Origin: Tribonema minus
Taxonomy: Eukaryota; Sar; Xanthophyceae; Tribonematales; Tribonemataceae
Direction: 5' to 3'
DNA: 64,000 nucleotides
NCBI GenBank assembly: GCA_017506865.1
Contig: JAFCMP010000112.1
Location: forward strand, 248,001-312,000
How positions within the stretch are numbered: position 1 is the first letter of the stretch; each line of letters starts with the position of its first letter. This document shows positions 43,601 to 56,906 of the stretch, one piece after another. Position numbers and translations under genes: made by a program. The notes below the pieces were generated by a model that saw only the letters and a program-made list of their open reading frames with translations, was not told the DNA's origin and searched no databases.

Positions 43601-46600
43601 TTATTTGCACTTATACAAACCTTTTTCGACAGGCCCAGCCTCAGGAATGTTGAGCTCAAACAAAAGTTCAACTGTAGGCGGTAAGGCTTAGTATGGCGAG
43701 CACTCATGTAGGGACAGTTTGAACCTCTCTTTGCCTGATCTCACCTACACTGTTGATGCTGGACCATAATTATTTGCAGTTTACGAAAACCTGGCGAGCG
43801 TCGTACCGACCCCATTTAGGGTCAGCCTCTGAAAAATACTTTTTTCGACAGGCCCAGCCACAGGAACGTCAACTTTCAGCATAAGTTCAACTCTGCGCTG
43901 TAACGCTGAGTAGGGTGACTGCTAATGCTGGCGATGTTTGAACCTCTCTTAGCCTGACCTCTCCTACACTCCCTGACCTCTCCTACACTCACGATCTTGA
44001 GCCATAATTATTTGCACTTATACAATCCTTTTTCGACAGGCCCAGCCTCAGGAATGTTGAGCTCAAACAAAAGTTCAACTGTAGGCCTTAAGGCTTAGTA
44101 TGGCGAGCACTCATGTAGGGACAGTTTGAACCTGTCTTCGCCTGATCTCACCTACACTTTTGATGCTGGACCATAATTATTTGCAGTTTACGAAAACCTG
44201 GCGAGCGTCGTACCGACCCCATTTAGGGTCAGCCTCTGAAAAATACTTTTTTCGACAGGCCCAGCCACAGGAACGTCAACTTTCAGCATAAGTTCAACTC
44301 TGCGCTGTAAGGCTGAGTAGGGTGACTGCTAATGCTGGCGATGTTTGAACCTCTCTGAGCCTGACCTCTCCTACACTCACGATCTTGAGCCATAATTATT
44401 TGCACTTATACAATCCTTTTTCGACAGGCCCAGCCTCAGGAATGTTGAGCTCAGACAAAAGTTCAACTGTAGGCGGTAAGGCTTAGTATGGCGAGCACTC
44501 ATGTAGGGACAGTTTGAACCTCTCTTCGCCTGATCTCACCTACACTTTTGATGCTGGACCATAATTATTTGCAGTTTACGAAAACCTGGCGAGCGTCGTA
44601 CCGACCCCATTTAGGGTCAGCCTCTGAAAAATACTTTTTTCGACAGGCCCAGCCACAGGAACGTCAACTTTCAGCATAAGTTCAACTCTGCGCTGTAACG
44701 CTGAGTAGGGTGACTGCTAATGCTGGCGATGTTTGAACCTCTCTGAGCCTGACCTCTCCTACACTCACGATCTTGAGCCATAATTATTTGCACTTATACA
44801 AACCTTTTTCGACAGGCCCAGCCTCAGGAATGTTGAGCTCAAACAAAAGTTCAACTGTAGGCGGTAAGGCTTAGTATGGCGAGCACTCATGTAGGGACAG
44901 TTTGAACCTGTCTTCGCCTGATCTCACCTACACTTTTGATGCTGGACCATAATTATTTGCAGTTTACGAAAACCTGGCGAGCGTCGTACCGACCCCATTT
45001 AGGGTCAGCCTCTGAAAAATACTTTTTTCGACAGGCCCAGCCACAGGAACGTCAACTTTCAGCATAAGTTCAACTCTGCGCTGTAACGCTGAGTAGGGTG
45101 ACTGCTAATGCTGGCGATGTTTGAACCTCTCTTAGCCTGACCTCTCCTACACTCCCTGACCTCTCCTACACTCACGATCTTGAGCCATAATTATTTGCAC
45201 TTATACAAACCTTTTTCGACAGGCCCAGCCTCAGGAATGTTGAGCTCAAACAAAAGTTCAACTGTAGGCGGTAAGGCTTAGTATGGCGAGCACTCATGTA
45301 GGGACAGTTTGAACCTCTCTTCGCCTGATCTCACCTACACTGTTGATGCTGGACCATAATTATTTGCAGTTTACGAAAACCTGGCGAGCGTCGTACCGAC
45401 CCCATTTAGGGTCAGCCTCTGAAAAATACTTTTTTCGACAGGCCCAGCCACAGGAACGTCAACTTTCAGCATAAGTTCAACTCTGCGCTGTAACGCTGAG
45501 TAGGGTGACTGCTAATGCTGGCGATGTTTGAACCTCTCTTAGCCTGACCTCTCCTACACTCCCTGACCTCTCCTACACTCACGATCTTGAGCCATAATTA
45601 TTTGCACTTATACAATCCTTTTTCGACAGGCCCAGCCTCAGGAATGTTGAGCTCAAACAAAAGTTCAACTGTAGGCCTTAAGGCTTAGTATGGCGAGCAC
45701 TCATGTAGGGACAGTTTGAACCTGTCTTCGCCTGATCTCACCTACACTTTTGATGCTGGACCATAATTATTTGCAGTTTACGAAAACCTGGCGAGCGTCG
45801 TACCGACCCCATTTAGGGTCAGCCTCTGAAAAATACTTTTTTCGACAGGCCCAGCCACAGGAACGTCAACTTTCAGCATAAGTTCAACTCTGCGCTGTAA
45901 CGCTGAGTAGGGTGACTGCTAATGCTGGCGATGTTTGAACCTCTCTTAGCCTGACCTCTCCTACACTCCCTGACCTCTCCTACACTCACGATCTTGAGCC
46001 ATAATTATTTGCACTTATACAATCCTTTTTCGACAGGCCCAGCCTCAGGAATGTTGAGGTCAAACAAAAGTTCAACTGTAGGCCTTAAGGCTTAGTATGG
46101 CGAGCACTCATGTAGGGACAGTTTGAACCTGTCTTCGCCTGATCTCACCTACACTTTTGATGCTGGACCATAATTATTTGCAGTTTACGAAAACCTGGCG
46201 AGCGTCGTACCGACCCCATTTAGGGTCAGCCTCTGAAAAATACTTTTTTCGACAGGCCCAGCCACAGGAACGTCAACTTTCAGCATAAGTTCAACTCTGC
46301 GCTGTAAGGCTGAGTAGGGTGACTGCTAATGCTGGCGATGTTTGAACCTCTCTGAGCCTGACCTCTCCTACACTCACGATCTTGAGCCATAATTATTTGC
46401 ACTTATACAATCCTTTTTCGACAGGCCCAGCCTCAGGAATGTTGAGCTCAGACAAAAGTTCAACTGTAGGCGGTAAGGCTTAGTATGGCGAGCACTCATG
46501 TAGGGACAGTTTGAACCTCTCTTCGCCTGATCTCACCTACACTTTTGATGCTGGACCATAATTATTTGCAGTTTACGAAAACCTGGCGAGCGTCGTACCG

Positions 46601-49600
46601 ACCCCATTTAGGGTCAGCCTCTGAAAAATACTTTTTTCGACAGGCCCAGCCACAGGAACGTCAACTTTCAGCATAAGTTCAACTCTGCGCTGTAACGCTG
46701 AGTAGGGTGACTGCTAATGCTGGCGATGTTTGAACCTCTCTGAGCCTGACCTCTCCTACACTCACGATCTTGAGCCATAATTATTTGCACTTATACAAAC
46801 CTTTTTCGACAGGCCCAGCCTCAGGAATGTTGAGCTCAAACAAAAGTTCAACTGTAGGCGGTAAGGCTTAGTATGGCGAGCACTCATGTAGGGACAGTTT
46901 GAACCTGTCTTCGCCTGATCTCACCTACACTTTTGATGCTGGACCATAATTATTTGCAGTTTACGAAAACCTGGCGAGCGTCGTACCGACCCCATTTAGG
47001 GTCAGCCTCTGAAAAATACTTTTTTCGACAGGCCCAGCCACAGGAACGTCAACTTTCAGCATAAGTTCAACTCTGCGCTGTAACGCTGAGTAGGGTGACT
47101 GCTAATGCTGGCGATGTTTGAACCTCTCTTAGCCTGACCTCTCCTACACTCCCTGACCTCTCCTACACTCACGATCTTGAGCCATAATTATTTGCACTTA
47201 TACAAACCTTTTTCGACAGGCCCAGCCTCAGGAATGTTGAGCTCAAACAAAAGTTCAACTGTAGGCGGTAAGGCTTAGTATGGCGAGCACTCATGTAGGG
47301 ACAGTTTGAACCTCTCTTCGCCTGATCTCACCTACACTGTTGATGCTGGACCATAATTATTTGCAGTTTACGAAAACCTGGCGAGCGTCGTACCGACCCC
47401 ATTTAGGGTCAGCCTCTGAAAAATACTTTTTTCGACAGGCCCAGCCACAGGAACGTCAACTTTCAGCATAAGTTCAACTCTGCGCTGTAACGCTGAGTAG
47501 GGTGACTGCTAATGCTGGCGATGTTTGAACCTCTCTTAGCCTGACCTCTCCTACACTCCCTGACCTCTCCTACACTCACGATCTTGAGCCATAATTATTT
47601 GCACTTATACAATCCTTTTTCGACAGGCCCAGCCTCAGGAATGTTGAGGTCAAACAAAAGTTCAACTGTAGGCGGTAAGGCTTAGTATGGCGAGCACTCA
47701 TGTAGGGACAGTTTGAACCTGTCTTCGCCTGATCTCACCTACACTTTTGATGCTGGACCATAATTATTTGCAGTTTACGAAAACCTGGCGAGCGTCGTAC
47801 CGACCCCATTTAGGGTCAGCCTCTGAAAAATACTTTTTTCGACAGGCCCAGCCACAGGAACGTCAACTTTCAGCATAAGTTCAACTCTGCGCTGTAACGC
47901 TGAGTAGGGTGACTGCTAATGCTGGCGATGTTTGAACCTCTCTTAGCCTGACCTCTCCTACACTCCCTGACCTCTCCTACACTCACGATCTTGAGCCATA
48001 ATTATTTGCACTTATACAAACCTTTTTCGACAGGCCCAGCCTCAGGAATGTTGAGCTCAAACAAAAGTTCAACTGTAGGCGGTAAGGCTTAGTATGGCGA
48101 GCACTCATGTAGGGACAGTTTGAACCTGTCTTCGCCTGATCTCACCTACACTTTTGATGCTGGACCATAATTATTTGCAGTTTACGAAAACCTGGCGAGC
48201 GTCGTACCGACCCCATTTAGGGTCAGCCTCTGAAAAATACTTTTTTCGACAGGCCCAGCCACAGGAACGTCAACTTTCAGCATAAGTTCAACTCTGCGCT
48301 GTAACGCTGAGTAGGGTGACTGCTAATGCTGGCGATGTTTGAACCTCTCTTAGCCTGACCTCTCCTACACTCCCTGACCTCTCCTACACTCACGATCTTG
48401 AGCCATAATTATTTGCACTTATACAAACCTTTTTCGACAGGCCCAGCCTCAGGAATGTTGAGCTCAAACAAAAGTTCAACTGTAGGCGGTAAGGCTTAGT
48501 ATGGCGAGCACTCATGTAGGGACAGTTTGAACCTCTCTTCGCCTGATCTCACCTACACTTTTGATGCTGGACCATAATTATTTGCAGTTTACGAAAACCT
48601 GGCGAGCGTCGTACCGACCCCATTTAGGGTCAGCCTCTGAAAAATACTTTTTTCGACAGGCCCAGCCACAGGAACGTCAACTTTCAGCATAAGTTCAACT
48701 CTGCGCTGTAACGCTGAGTAGGGTGACTGCTAATGCTGGCGATGTTTGAACCTCTCTTAGCCTGACCTCTCCTACACTCCCTGACCTCTCCTACACTCAC
48801 GATCTTTAGCCATAATTATTTGCACTTATACAATCCTTTTTCGACAGGCCCAGCCTCAGGAATGTTGAGGTCAAACAAAAGTTCAACTGTAGGCGGTAAG
48901 GCTTAGTATGGCGAGCACTCATGTAGGGACAGTTTGAACCTGTCTTCGCCTGATCTCACCTACACTTTTGATGCTGGACCATAATTATTTGCAGTTTACG
49001 AAAACCTGGCGAGCGTCGTACCGACCCCATTTAGGGTCAGCCTCTGAAAAATACTTTTTTCGACAGGCCCAGCCACAGGAACGTCAACTTTCAGCATAAG
49101 TTCAACTCTGCGCTGTAACGCTGAGTAGGGTGACTGCTAATGCTGGCGATGTTTGAACCTCTCTTAGCCTGACCTCTCCTACACTCCCTGACCTCTCCTA
49201 CACTCACGATCTTGAGCCATAATTATTTGCACTTATACAAACCTTTTTCGACAGGCCCAGCCTCAGGAATGTTGAGCTCAAACAAAAGTTCAACTGTAGG
49301 CGGTAAGGCTTAGTATGGCGAGCACTCATGTAGGGACAGTTTGAACCTCTCTTCGCCTGATCTCACCTACACTGTTGATGCTGGACCATAATTATTTGCA
49401 GTTTACGAAAACCTGGCGAGCGTCGTACCGACCCCATTTAGGGTCAGCCTCTGAAAAATACTTTTTTCGACAGGCCCAGCCACAGGAACGTCAACTTTCA
49501 GCATAAGTTCAACTCTGCGCTGTAACGCTGAGTAGGGTGACTGCTAATGCTGGCGATGTTTGAACCTCTCTTAGCCTGACCTCTCCTACACTCCCTGACC

Positions 49601-52600
49601 TCTCCTACACTCACGATCTTGAGCCATAATTATTTGCACTTATACAAACCTTTTTCGACAGGCCCAGCCTCAGGAATGTTGAGCTCAAACAAAAGTTCAA
49701 CTGTAGGCGGTAAGGCTTAGTATGGCGAGCACTCATGTAGGGACAGTTTGAACCTCTCTTCGCCTGATCTCACCTACACTGTTGATGCTGGACCATAATT
49801 ATTTGCAGTTTACGAAAACCTGGCGAGCGTCGTACCGACCCCATTTAGGGTCAGCCTCTGAAAAATACTTTTTTCGACAGGCCCAGCCACAGGAACGTCA
49901 ACTTTCAGCATAAGTTCAACTCTGCGCTGTAACGCTGAGTAGGGTGACTGCTAATGCTGGCGATGTTTGAACCTCTCTTAGCCTGACCTCTCCTACACTC
50001 CCTGACCTCTCCTACACTCACGATCTTGAGCCATAATTATTTGCACTTATACAAACCTTTTTCGACAGGCCCAGCCTCAGGAATGTTGAGCTCAAACAAA
50101 AGTTCAACTGTAGGCGGTAAGGCTTAGTATGGCGAGCACTCATGTAGGGACAGTTTGAACCTCTCTTCGCCTGATCTCACCTACACTGTTGATGCTGGAC
50201 CATAATTATTTGCAGTTTACGAAAACCTGGCGAGCGTCGTACCGACCCCATTTAGGGTCAGCCTCTGAAAAATACTTTTTTCGACAGGCCCAGCCACAGG
50301 AACGTCAACTTTCAGCATAAGTTCAACTCTGCGCTGTAACGCTGAGTAGGGTGACTGCTAATGCTGGCGATGTTTGAACCTCTCTTAGCCTGACCTCTCC
50401 TACACTCCCTGACCTCTCCTACACTCACGATCTTGAGCCATAATTATTTGCACTTATACAATCCTTTTTCGACAGGCCCAGCCTCAGGAATGTTGAGCTC
50501 AAACAAAAGTTCAACTGTAGGCCTTAAGGCTTAGTATGGCGAGCACTCATGTAGGGACAGTTTGAACCTGTCTTCGCCTGATCTCACCTACACTTTTGAT
50601 GCTGGACCATAATTATTTGCAGTTTACGAAAACCTGGCGAGCGTCGTACCGACCCCATTTAGGGTCAGCCTCTGAAAAATACTTTTTTCGACAGGCCCAG
50701 CCACAGGAACGTCAACTTTCAGCATAAGTTCAACTCTGCGCTGTAACGCTGAGTAGGGTGACTGCTAATGCTGGCGATGTTTGAACCTCTCTTAGCCTGA
50801 CCTCTCCTACACTCCCTGACCTCTCCTACACTCACGATCTTGAGCCATAATTATTTGCACTTATACAATCCTTTTTCGACAGGCCCAGCCTCAGGAATGT
50901 TGAGGTCAAACAAAAGTTCAACTGTAGGCCTTAAGGCTTAGTATGGCGAGCACTCATGTAGGGACAGTTTGAACCTCTCTTCGCCTGATCTCACCTACAC
51001 TTTTGATGCTGGACCATAATTATTTGCAGTTTACGAAAACCTGGCGAGCGTCATACCGACCCCATTTAGGGTCAGCCTCTGAAAAATACTTTTTTCGACA
51101 GGCCCAGCCACAGGAACGTCAACTTTCAGCATAAGTTCAACTCTGCGCTGTAAGGCTGAGTAGGGTGACTGCTAATGCTGGCGATGTTTGAACCTCTCTG
51201 AGCCTGACCTCTCCTACACTCACGATCTTGAGCCATAATTATTTGCACTTATACAATCCTTTTTCGACAGGCCCAGCCTCAGGAATGTTGAGCTCAGACA
51301 AAAGTTCAACTGTAGGCGGTAAGGCTTAGTATGGCGAGCACTCATGTAGGGACAGTTTGAACCTCTCTTCGCCTGATCTCACCTACACTTTTGATGCTGG
51401 ACCATAATTATTTGCAGTTTACGAAAACCTGGCGAGCGTCGTACCGACCCCATTTAGGGTCAGCCTCTGAAAAATACTTTTTTCGACAGGCCCAGCCACA
51501 GGAACGTCAACTTTCAGCATAAGTTCAACTCTGCGCTGTAACGCTGAGTAGGGTGACTGCTAATGCTGGCGATGTTTGAACCTCTCTTAGCCTGACCTCT
51601 CCTACACTCCCTGACCTCTCCTACACTCACGATCTTGAGCCATAATTATTTGCACTTATACAAACCTTTTTCGACAGGCCCAGCCTCAGGAATGTTGAGC
51701 TCAAACAAAAGTTCAACTGTAGGCGGTAAGGCTTAGTATGGCGAGCACTCATGTAGGGACAGTTTGAACCTCTCTTCGCCTGATCTCACCTACACTGTTG
51801 ATGCTGGACCATAATTATTTGCAGTTTACGAAAACCTGGCGAGCGTCGTACCGACCCCATTTAGGGTCAGCCTCTGAAAAATACTTTTTTCGACAGGCCC
51901 AGCCACAGGAACGTCAACTTTCAGCATAAGTTCAACTCTGCGCTGTAACGCTGAGTAGGGTGACTGCTAATGCTGGCGATGTTTGAACCTCTCTTAGCCT
52001 GACCTCTCCTACACTCACGATCTTGAGCCATAATTATTTGCACTTATACAATCCTTTTTCGACAGGCCCAGCCTCAGGAATGTTGAGCTCAGACAAAAGT
52101 TCAACTGTAGGCGGTAAGGCTTAGTATGGCGAGCACTCATGTAGGGACAGTTTGAACCTCTCTTCGCCTGATCTCACCTACACTTTTGATGCTGGACCAT
52201 AATTATTTGCAGTTTACGAAAACCTGGCGAGCGTCGTACCGACCCCATTTAGGGTCAGCCTCTGAAAAATACTTTTTTCGACAGGCCCAGCCACAGGAAC
52301 GTCAACTTTCAGCATAAGTTCAACTCTGCGCTGTAACGCTGAGTAGGGTGACTGCTAATGCTGGCGATGTTTGAACCTCTCTTAGCCTGACCTCTCCTAC
52401 ACTCCCTGACCTCTCCTACACTCACGATCTTGAGCCATAATTATTTGCACTTATACAAACCTTTTTCGACAGGCCCAGCCTCAGGAATGTTGAGCTCAAA
52501 CAAAAGTTCAACTGTAGGCGGTAAGGCTTAGTATGGCGAGCACTCATGTAGGGACAGTTTGAACCTGTCTTCGCCTGATCTCACCTACACTTTTGATGCT

Positions 52601-55600
52601 GGACCATAATTATTTGCAGTTTACGAAAACCTGGCGAGCGTCGTACCGACCCCATTTAGGGTCAGCCTCTGAAAAATACTTTTTTCGACAGGCCCAGCCA
52701 CAGGAACGTCAACTTTCAGCATAAGTTCAACTCTGCGCTGTAACGCTGAGTAGGGTGACTGCTAATGCTGGCGATGTTTGAACCTCTCTTAGCCTGACCT
52801 CTCCTACACTCACGATCTTGAGCCATAATTATTTGCACTTATACAAACCTTTTTCGACAGGCCCAGCCTCAGGAATGTTGAGCTCAAACAAAAGTTCAAC
52901 TGTAGGCGGTAAGGCTTAGTATGGCGAGCACTCATGTAGGGACAGTTTGAACCTCTCTTCGCCTGATCTCACCTACACTGTTGATGCTGGACCATAATTA
53001 TTTGCAGTTTACGAAAACCTGGCGAGCGTCGTACCGACCCCATTTAGGGTCAGCCTCTGAAAAATACTTTTTTCGACAGGCCCAGCCACAGGAACGTCAA
53101 CTTTCAGCATAAGTTCAACTCTGCGCTGTAACGCTGAGTAGGGTGACTGCTAATGCTGGCGATGTTTGAACCTCTCTTAGCCTGACCTCTCCTACACTCC
53201 CTGACCTCTCCTACACTCACGATCTTGAGCCATAATTATTTGCACTTATACAAACCTTTTTCGACAGGCCCAGCCTCAGGAATGTTGAGCTCAAACAAAA
53301 GTTCAACTGTAGGCGGTAAGGCTTAGTATGGCGAGCACTCATGTAGGGACAGTTTGAACCTCTCTTCGCCTGATCTCACCTACACTGTTGATGCTGGACC
53401 ATAATTATTTGCAGTTTACGAAAACCTGGCGAGCGTCGTACCGACCCCATTTAGGGTCAGCCTCTGAAAAATACTTTTTTCGACAGGCCCAGCCACAGGA
53501 ACGTCAACTTTCAGCATAAGTTCAACTCTGCGCTGTAACGCTGAGTAGGGTGACTGCTAATGCTGGCGATGTTTGAACCTCTCTGAGCCTGACCTCTCCT
53601 ACACTCACGATCTTGAGCCATAATTATTTGCTCTTATACAATCCTTTTTCGACAGGCCCAGCCTCAGGAATGTTGAGCTCAGACAAAAGTTCAACTGTAG
53701 GCGGTAAGGCTTAGTATGGCGAGCACTCATGTAGGGACAGTTTGAACCTCTCTTCGCCTGATCTCACCTACACTTTTGATGCTGGACCATAATTATTTGC
53801 ATTTTACGAAAACCTGGCGAGCGTCGTACCGACCCCATTTAGGGTCAGCCTCTGAAAAATACTTTTTTCGACAGGCCCAGCCACAGGAACGTCAACTTTC
53901 AGCATAAGTTCAACTCTGCGCTGTAACGCTGAGTAGGGTGACTGCTAATGCTGGCGATGTTTGAACCTCTCTTAGCCTGACCTCTCCTACACTCCCTGAC
54001 CTCTCCTACACTCACGATCTTGAGCCATAATTATTTGCACTTATACAATCCTTTTTCGACAGGCCCAGCCTCAGGAATGTTGAGCTCAAACAAAAGTTCA
54101 ACTGTAGGCCTTAAGGCTTAGTATGGCGAGCACTCATGTAGGGACAGTTTGAACCTGTCTTCGCCTGATCTCACCTACACTTTTGATGCTGGACCATAAT
54201 TATTTGCAGTTTACGAAAACCTGGCGAGCGTCGTACCGACCCCATTTAGGGTCAGCCTCTGAAAAATACTTTTTTCGACAGGCCCAGCCACAGGAACGTC
54301 AACTTTCAGCATAAGTTCAACTCTGCGCTGTAACGCTGAGTAGGGTGACTGCTAATGCTGGCGATGTTTGAACCTCTCTTAGCCTGACCTCTCCTACACT
54401 CCCTGACCTCTCCTACACTCACAATCTTGAGCCATAATTATTTGCACTTATACAAACCTTTTTCGACAGGCCCAGCCTCAGGAATGTTGAGCTCAAACAA
54501 AAGTTCAACTGTAGGCGGTAAGGCTTAGTATGGCGAGCACTCATGTAGGGACAGTTTGAACCTCTCTTCGCCTGATCTCACCTACACTGTTGATGCTGGA
54601 CCATAATTATTTGCAGTTTACGAAAACCTGGCGAGCGTCGTACCGACCCCATTTAGGGTCAGCCTCTGAAAAATACTTTTTTCGACAGGCCCAGCCACAG
54701 GAACGTCAACTTTCAGCATAAGTTCAACTCTGCGCTGTAACGCTGAGTAGGGTGACTGCTAATGCTGGCGATGTTTGAACCTCTCTGAGCCTGACCTCTC
54801 CTACACTCACGATCTTGAGCCATAATTATTTGCTCTTATACAATCCTTTTTCGACAGGCCCAGCCTCAGGAATGTTGAGCTCAGACAAAAGTTCAACTGT
54901 AGGCGGTAAGGCTTAGTATGGCGAGCACTCATGTAGGGACAGTTTGAACCTCTCTTCGCCTGATCTCACCTACACTTTTGATGCTGGACCATAATTATTT
55001 GCAGTTTACGAAAACCTGGCGAGCGTCGTACCGACCCCATTTAGGGTCAGCCTCTGAAAAATACTTTTTTCGACAGGCCCAGCCACAGGAACGTCAACTT
55101 TCAGCATAAGTTCAACTCTGCGCTGTAACGCTGAGTAGGGTGACTGCTAATGCTGGCGATGTTTGAACCTCTCTTAGCCTGACCTCTCCTACACTCCCTG
55201 ACCTCTCCTACACTCACGATCTTGAGCCATAATTATTTGCACTTATACAATCCTTTTTCGACAGGCCCAGCCTCAGGAATGTTGAGCTCAAACAAAAGTT
55301 CAACTGTAGGCCTTAAGGCTTAGTATGGCGAGCACTCATGTAGGGACAGTTTGAACCTCTGTTCGCCTGATCTCACCTACACTTTTGATGCTGGACCATA
55401 ATTATTTGCAGTTTACGAAAACCTGGCGAGCGTCGTACCGACCCCATTTAGGGTCAGCCTCTGAAAAGTACTTTTTTCGACAGGCCCAGCCACAGGAACG
55501 TCAACTTTCAGCATAAGTTCAACTCTGCGCTGTAACGCTGAGTAGGGTGACTGCTAATGCTGGCGATGTTTGAACCTCTCTTAGCCTGACCTCTCCTACA

Positions 55601-55880
55601 CTCCCTGACCTCTCCTACACTCACGATCTTGAGCCATAATTATTTGCACTTATACAATCCTTTTTCGACAGGCCCAGCCTCAGGAATGTTGAGCTCAAAC
55701 AAAAGTTCAACTGTAGGCGGTAAGGCTTAGTATGGCGAGCACTCATGTATGGACAGCTTGAACCTTTATCAAACTGATGTCACCTACACTTTCGATCTTG
55801 AGCCATAGTTGTTTGCAGTTTATCAATACTTTGCTTTTCTCAACAGGCGCAGCCTCAGAAACTGCAAGAATGTATTTAAA
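37637..55880 (+). repeat. Large satellite array, 407-bp dimer, about 43 copies
   Basis: The canonical unit is a 219-bp A monomer (starting ACAGGCCCAGCCTCAGGAAT) plus a 188-bp B monomer (starting ACAGGCCCAGCCACAGGAAC), giving a period of 407 bp. A 388-bp variant lacks one copy of a 19-bp direct repeat in B (CTGACCTCTCCTACACTCC). Diverged units lie at 37637-37860 and 38280-38430, and the last unit decays after 55745. Diagnostic variants (GGCGGTAAGG or GGCCTTAAGG; CTCAAAC, CTCAGAC or GGTCAAAC; TGTTGATG) recur in the same order every four to six dimers, a higher-order pattern expected from unequal exchange. No open frame longer than 60 residues is present through the array. Monomers A and B share TAATTATTTGCA, so they are old duplicates. 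Confidence 0.97.
37883..37948 (-). other. Exon-like block, copy 1 of 3
   Basis: The minus strand reads GGACATGGAATGGCGCACAG, then a stretch ending GTCCGCCAAGATG/GTGAGAGC, a splice-donor-like end. It is similar to 55967-55899 and about 59838-59740. It interrupts the diverged start of the satellite and is followed by a roughly 113-bp tandem duplication (about 37977-38205, CACGGCCACTGCTGT units). Confidence 0.45.
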
Positions 55881-55898
55881 CATGTGTTGAGCTCTCAC

Positions 55899-55967
55899 CA
55901 TCTTGGCAGGTTGATCTTCTGTTGACATTAAGCATGAGCTGTACAAAGCTTGGCGCCAGTCCATGCC
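55899..55967 (-). other. Exon-like block, copy 2 of 3
   Basis: Bounded by TACCACCTGCAG and AAGATG/GTGAGAGC. It reads GMDWRQALYSSCLMSTEDQP, then AKM. If joined to the U-box exon ending at 56224 it would be entered in the other frame and end within 15 codons (AWTGAKLCTAHA). It marks the right edge of the satellite. Confidence 0.4.
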
Positions 55968-56223
55968 CTGCAGGTGGTATACGTCATCACCAGGAAGCAG
56001 GTGGCAGGGGGATGAAAGAGAGAGTGCACAATGCATTGACAACAAGCAAGATACCAACACCAGCAATAACATCAGTAAGAAATGGTGCATCATGTGCCCT
56101 TATATTCCATGTGTGTAGCTTGAGCAAAAAGTGTGTGTGCGAAGATCAGGACATGAAATTGAAAATCGTGTGGTGTGCACGATGATAGTGCACTGCAGTT
56201 GCAATGGCGAGATTAGGGATCAC

Positions 56224-56645
56224 CTCGCTCGTAGCAAGACGGCTGCGATAGGATCCGTGCCATTCTCGCGCACCCACAGCTCAGGTTCCCCCTGTGAGTA
56301 CGTGATGCCACTTGGGGTGATTACAGGGTTCACCAGCCAATCGAGGGAACTGGGGCATAGAAACTGTGCCGGAATGTAAGGTGCAGCTTCGGCATTTGTA
56401 GCCCTGTAGATGATGTTGACACACCGCGCCATCATGGCCTTGGTGTATGCAACAAGGAACTCGCTTTCAAGCCTGACTTGCTCCGCTGCATCTCTAAGAT
56501 TCCTGTCATCAGCATTGAAACCGTGCAAGTCGCCAACTGTATTGTACCCGTCTAACTTGAAGACACGAGCTGTGATCTCGCCAACGCCTTTCAGGTTTGC
56601 TATAGCAGCTGAGATGATCAGTCCCTGCTCAACTTCTATAGACAC
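56224..56645 (-). CDS. Helix-hairpin-helix plus U-box protein (partial)
   Basis: The frame runs from 56645 to a GTGATCCC donor at 56223. It has no ATG at its start; a TCTATAG acceptor just inside (exon from 56635) suggests an upstream exon or truncation. Residues 18-45 (KGVGEITARVFKLDGYNTVG) fit a helix-hairpin-helix/SAM-like fold. Residues 91-138 match a U-box: IPAQFLCPSSLDWLVNPVIT, then PSGITYSQGEPELWVRENGT and DPI. U-boxes bind ubiquitin-conjugating enzymes, so this is a likely E3 ubiquitin ligase fragment. The U-box keeps its hydrophobic core; the DP(I/L)TRQPL end is replaced by DPIAAVLL. It is divergent from the EsV-1-7-like gene, 260 bp apart. Confidence 0.65.
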
Positions 56646-56906
56646 GAGATATTACCTCTCTCAACGTGGTGTCTACTCTTCTCGATTTGTACCTCAATAT
56701 CTTGCAAGTGACGAACTACAGTTTTGAAAGGCCCGGGTCACGGTCATTGAAGCGTCAATTAAATGTTTATCAAGCAGTCAGGCGCGGATTAAATGTATAT
56801 CAGGCAGCGACGCATCAATTGATGAATATCACACAACGTCATTGTGAGCAACTCGATTCACTTCACTTTCAACAGGCATCATAGAATACATTCCTACTTT
56901 GCACAC
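56646..56906. promoter_or_regulatory. Divergent intergenic region with 29-bp tandem repeats
   Basis: This is the space between the U-box gene and the EsV-1-7-like gene. At about 56752-56838 three units of 29-30 bp follow one another: GCGTCAATTAAATGTTTATC, GCGCGGATTAAATGTATATC and CGCATCAATTGATGAATATC. The shared core is ATTAAATGTNTATCA(A/G)GCAG. Repeats in a divergent spacer could be protein-binding sites. A CTTTCAACAG acceptor-like end at about 56873 leaves open that the plus gene has an upstream exon. Confidence 0.4.

Larger units (their letters stand above)
32110..55880. mobile_element. Putative YR-encoding DNA element with inverted satellite flanks
   Basis: The unit is defined by a satellite in one orientation at 32140-32735, a tyrosine recombinase gene (33011-35485), a convergent Cys/His-rich gene (37180-35782), and the same satellite in the opposite orientation from 37637 on. 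The left block at 32366-32460 is the reverse complement of the A monomer on the right almost base for base. Cryptons are the DNA transposons known to carry only a tyrosine recombinase, but they normally lack long inverted repeats. The element is therefore Crypton-like or a different YR class. No reverse transcriptase or capsid-type gene was seen. Ends and target duplication are not resolved. Confidence 0.55.

Noticed and set aside
37637-55880. CRISPR-like array
   Set aside because: The repeats are 407-bp contiguous dimers without short repeat-spacer alternation, and the context is eukaryotic. It is a satellite.
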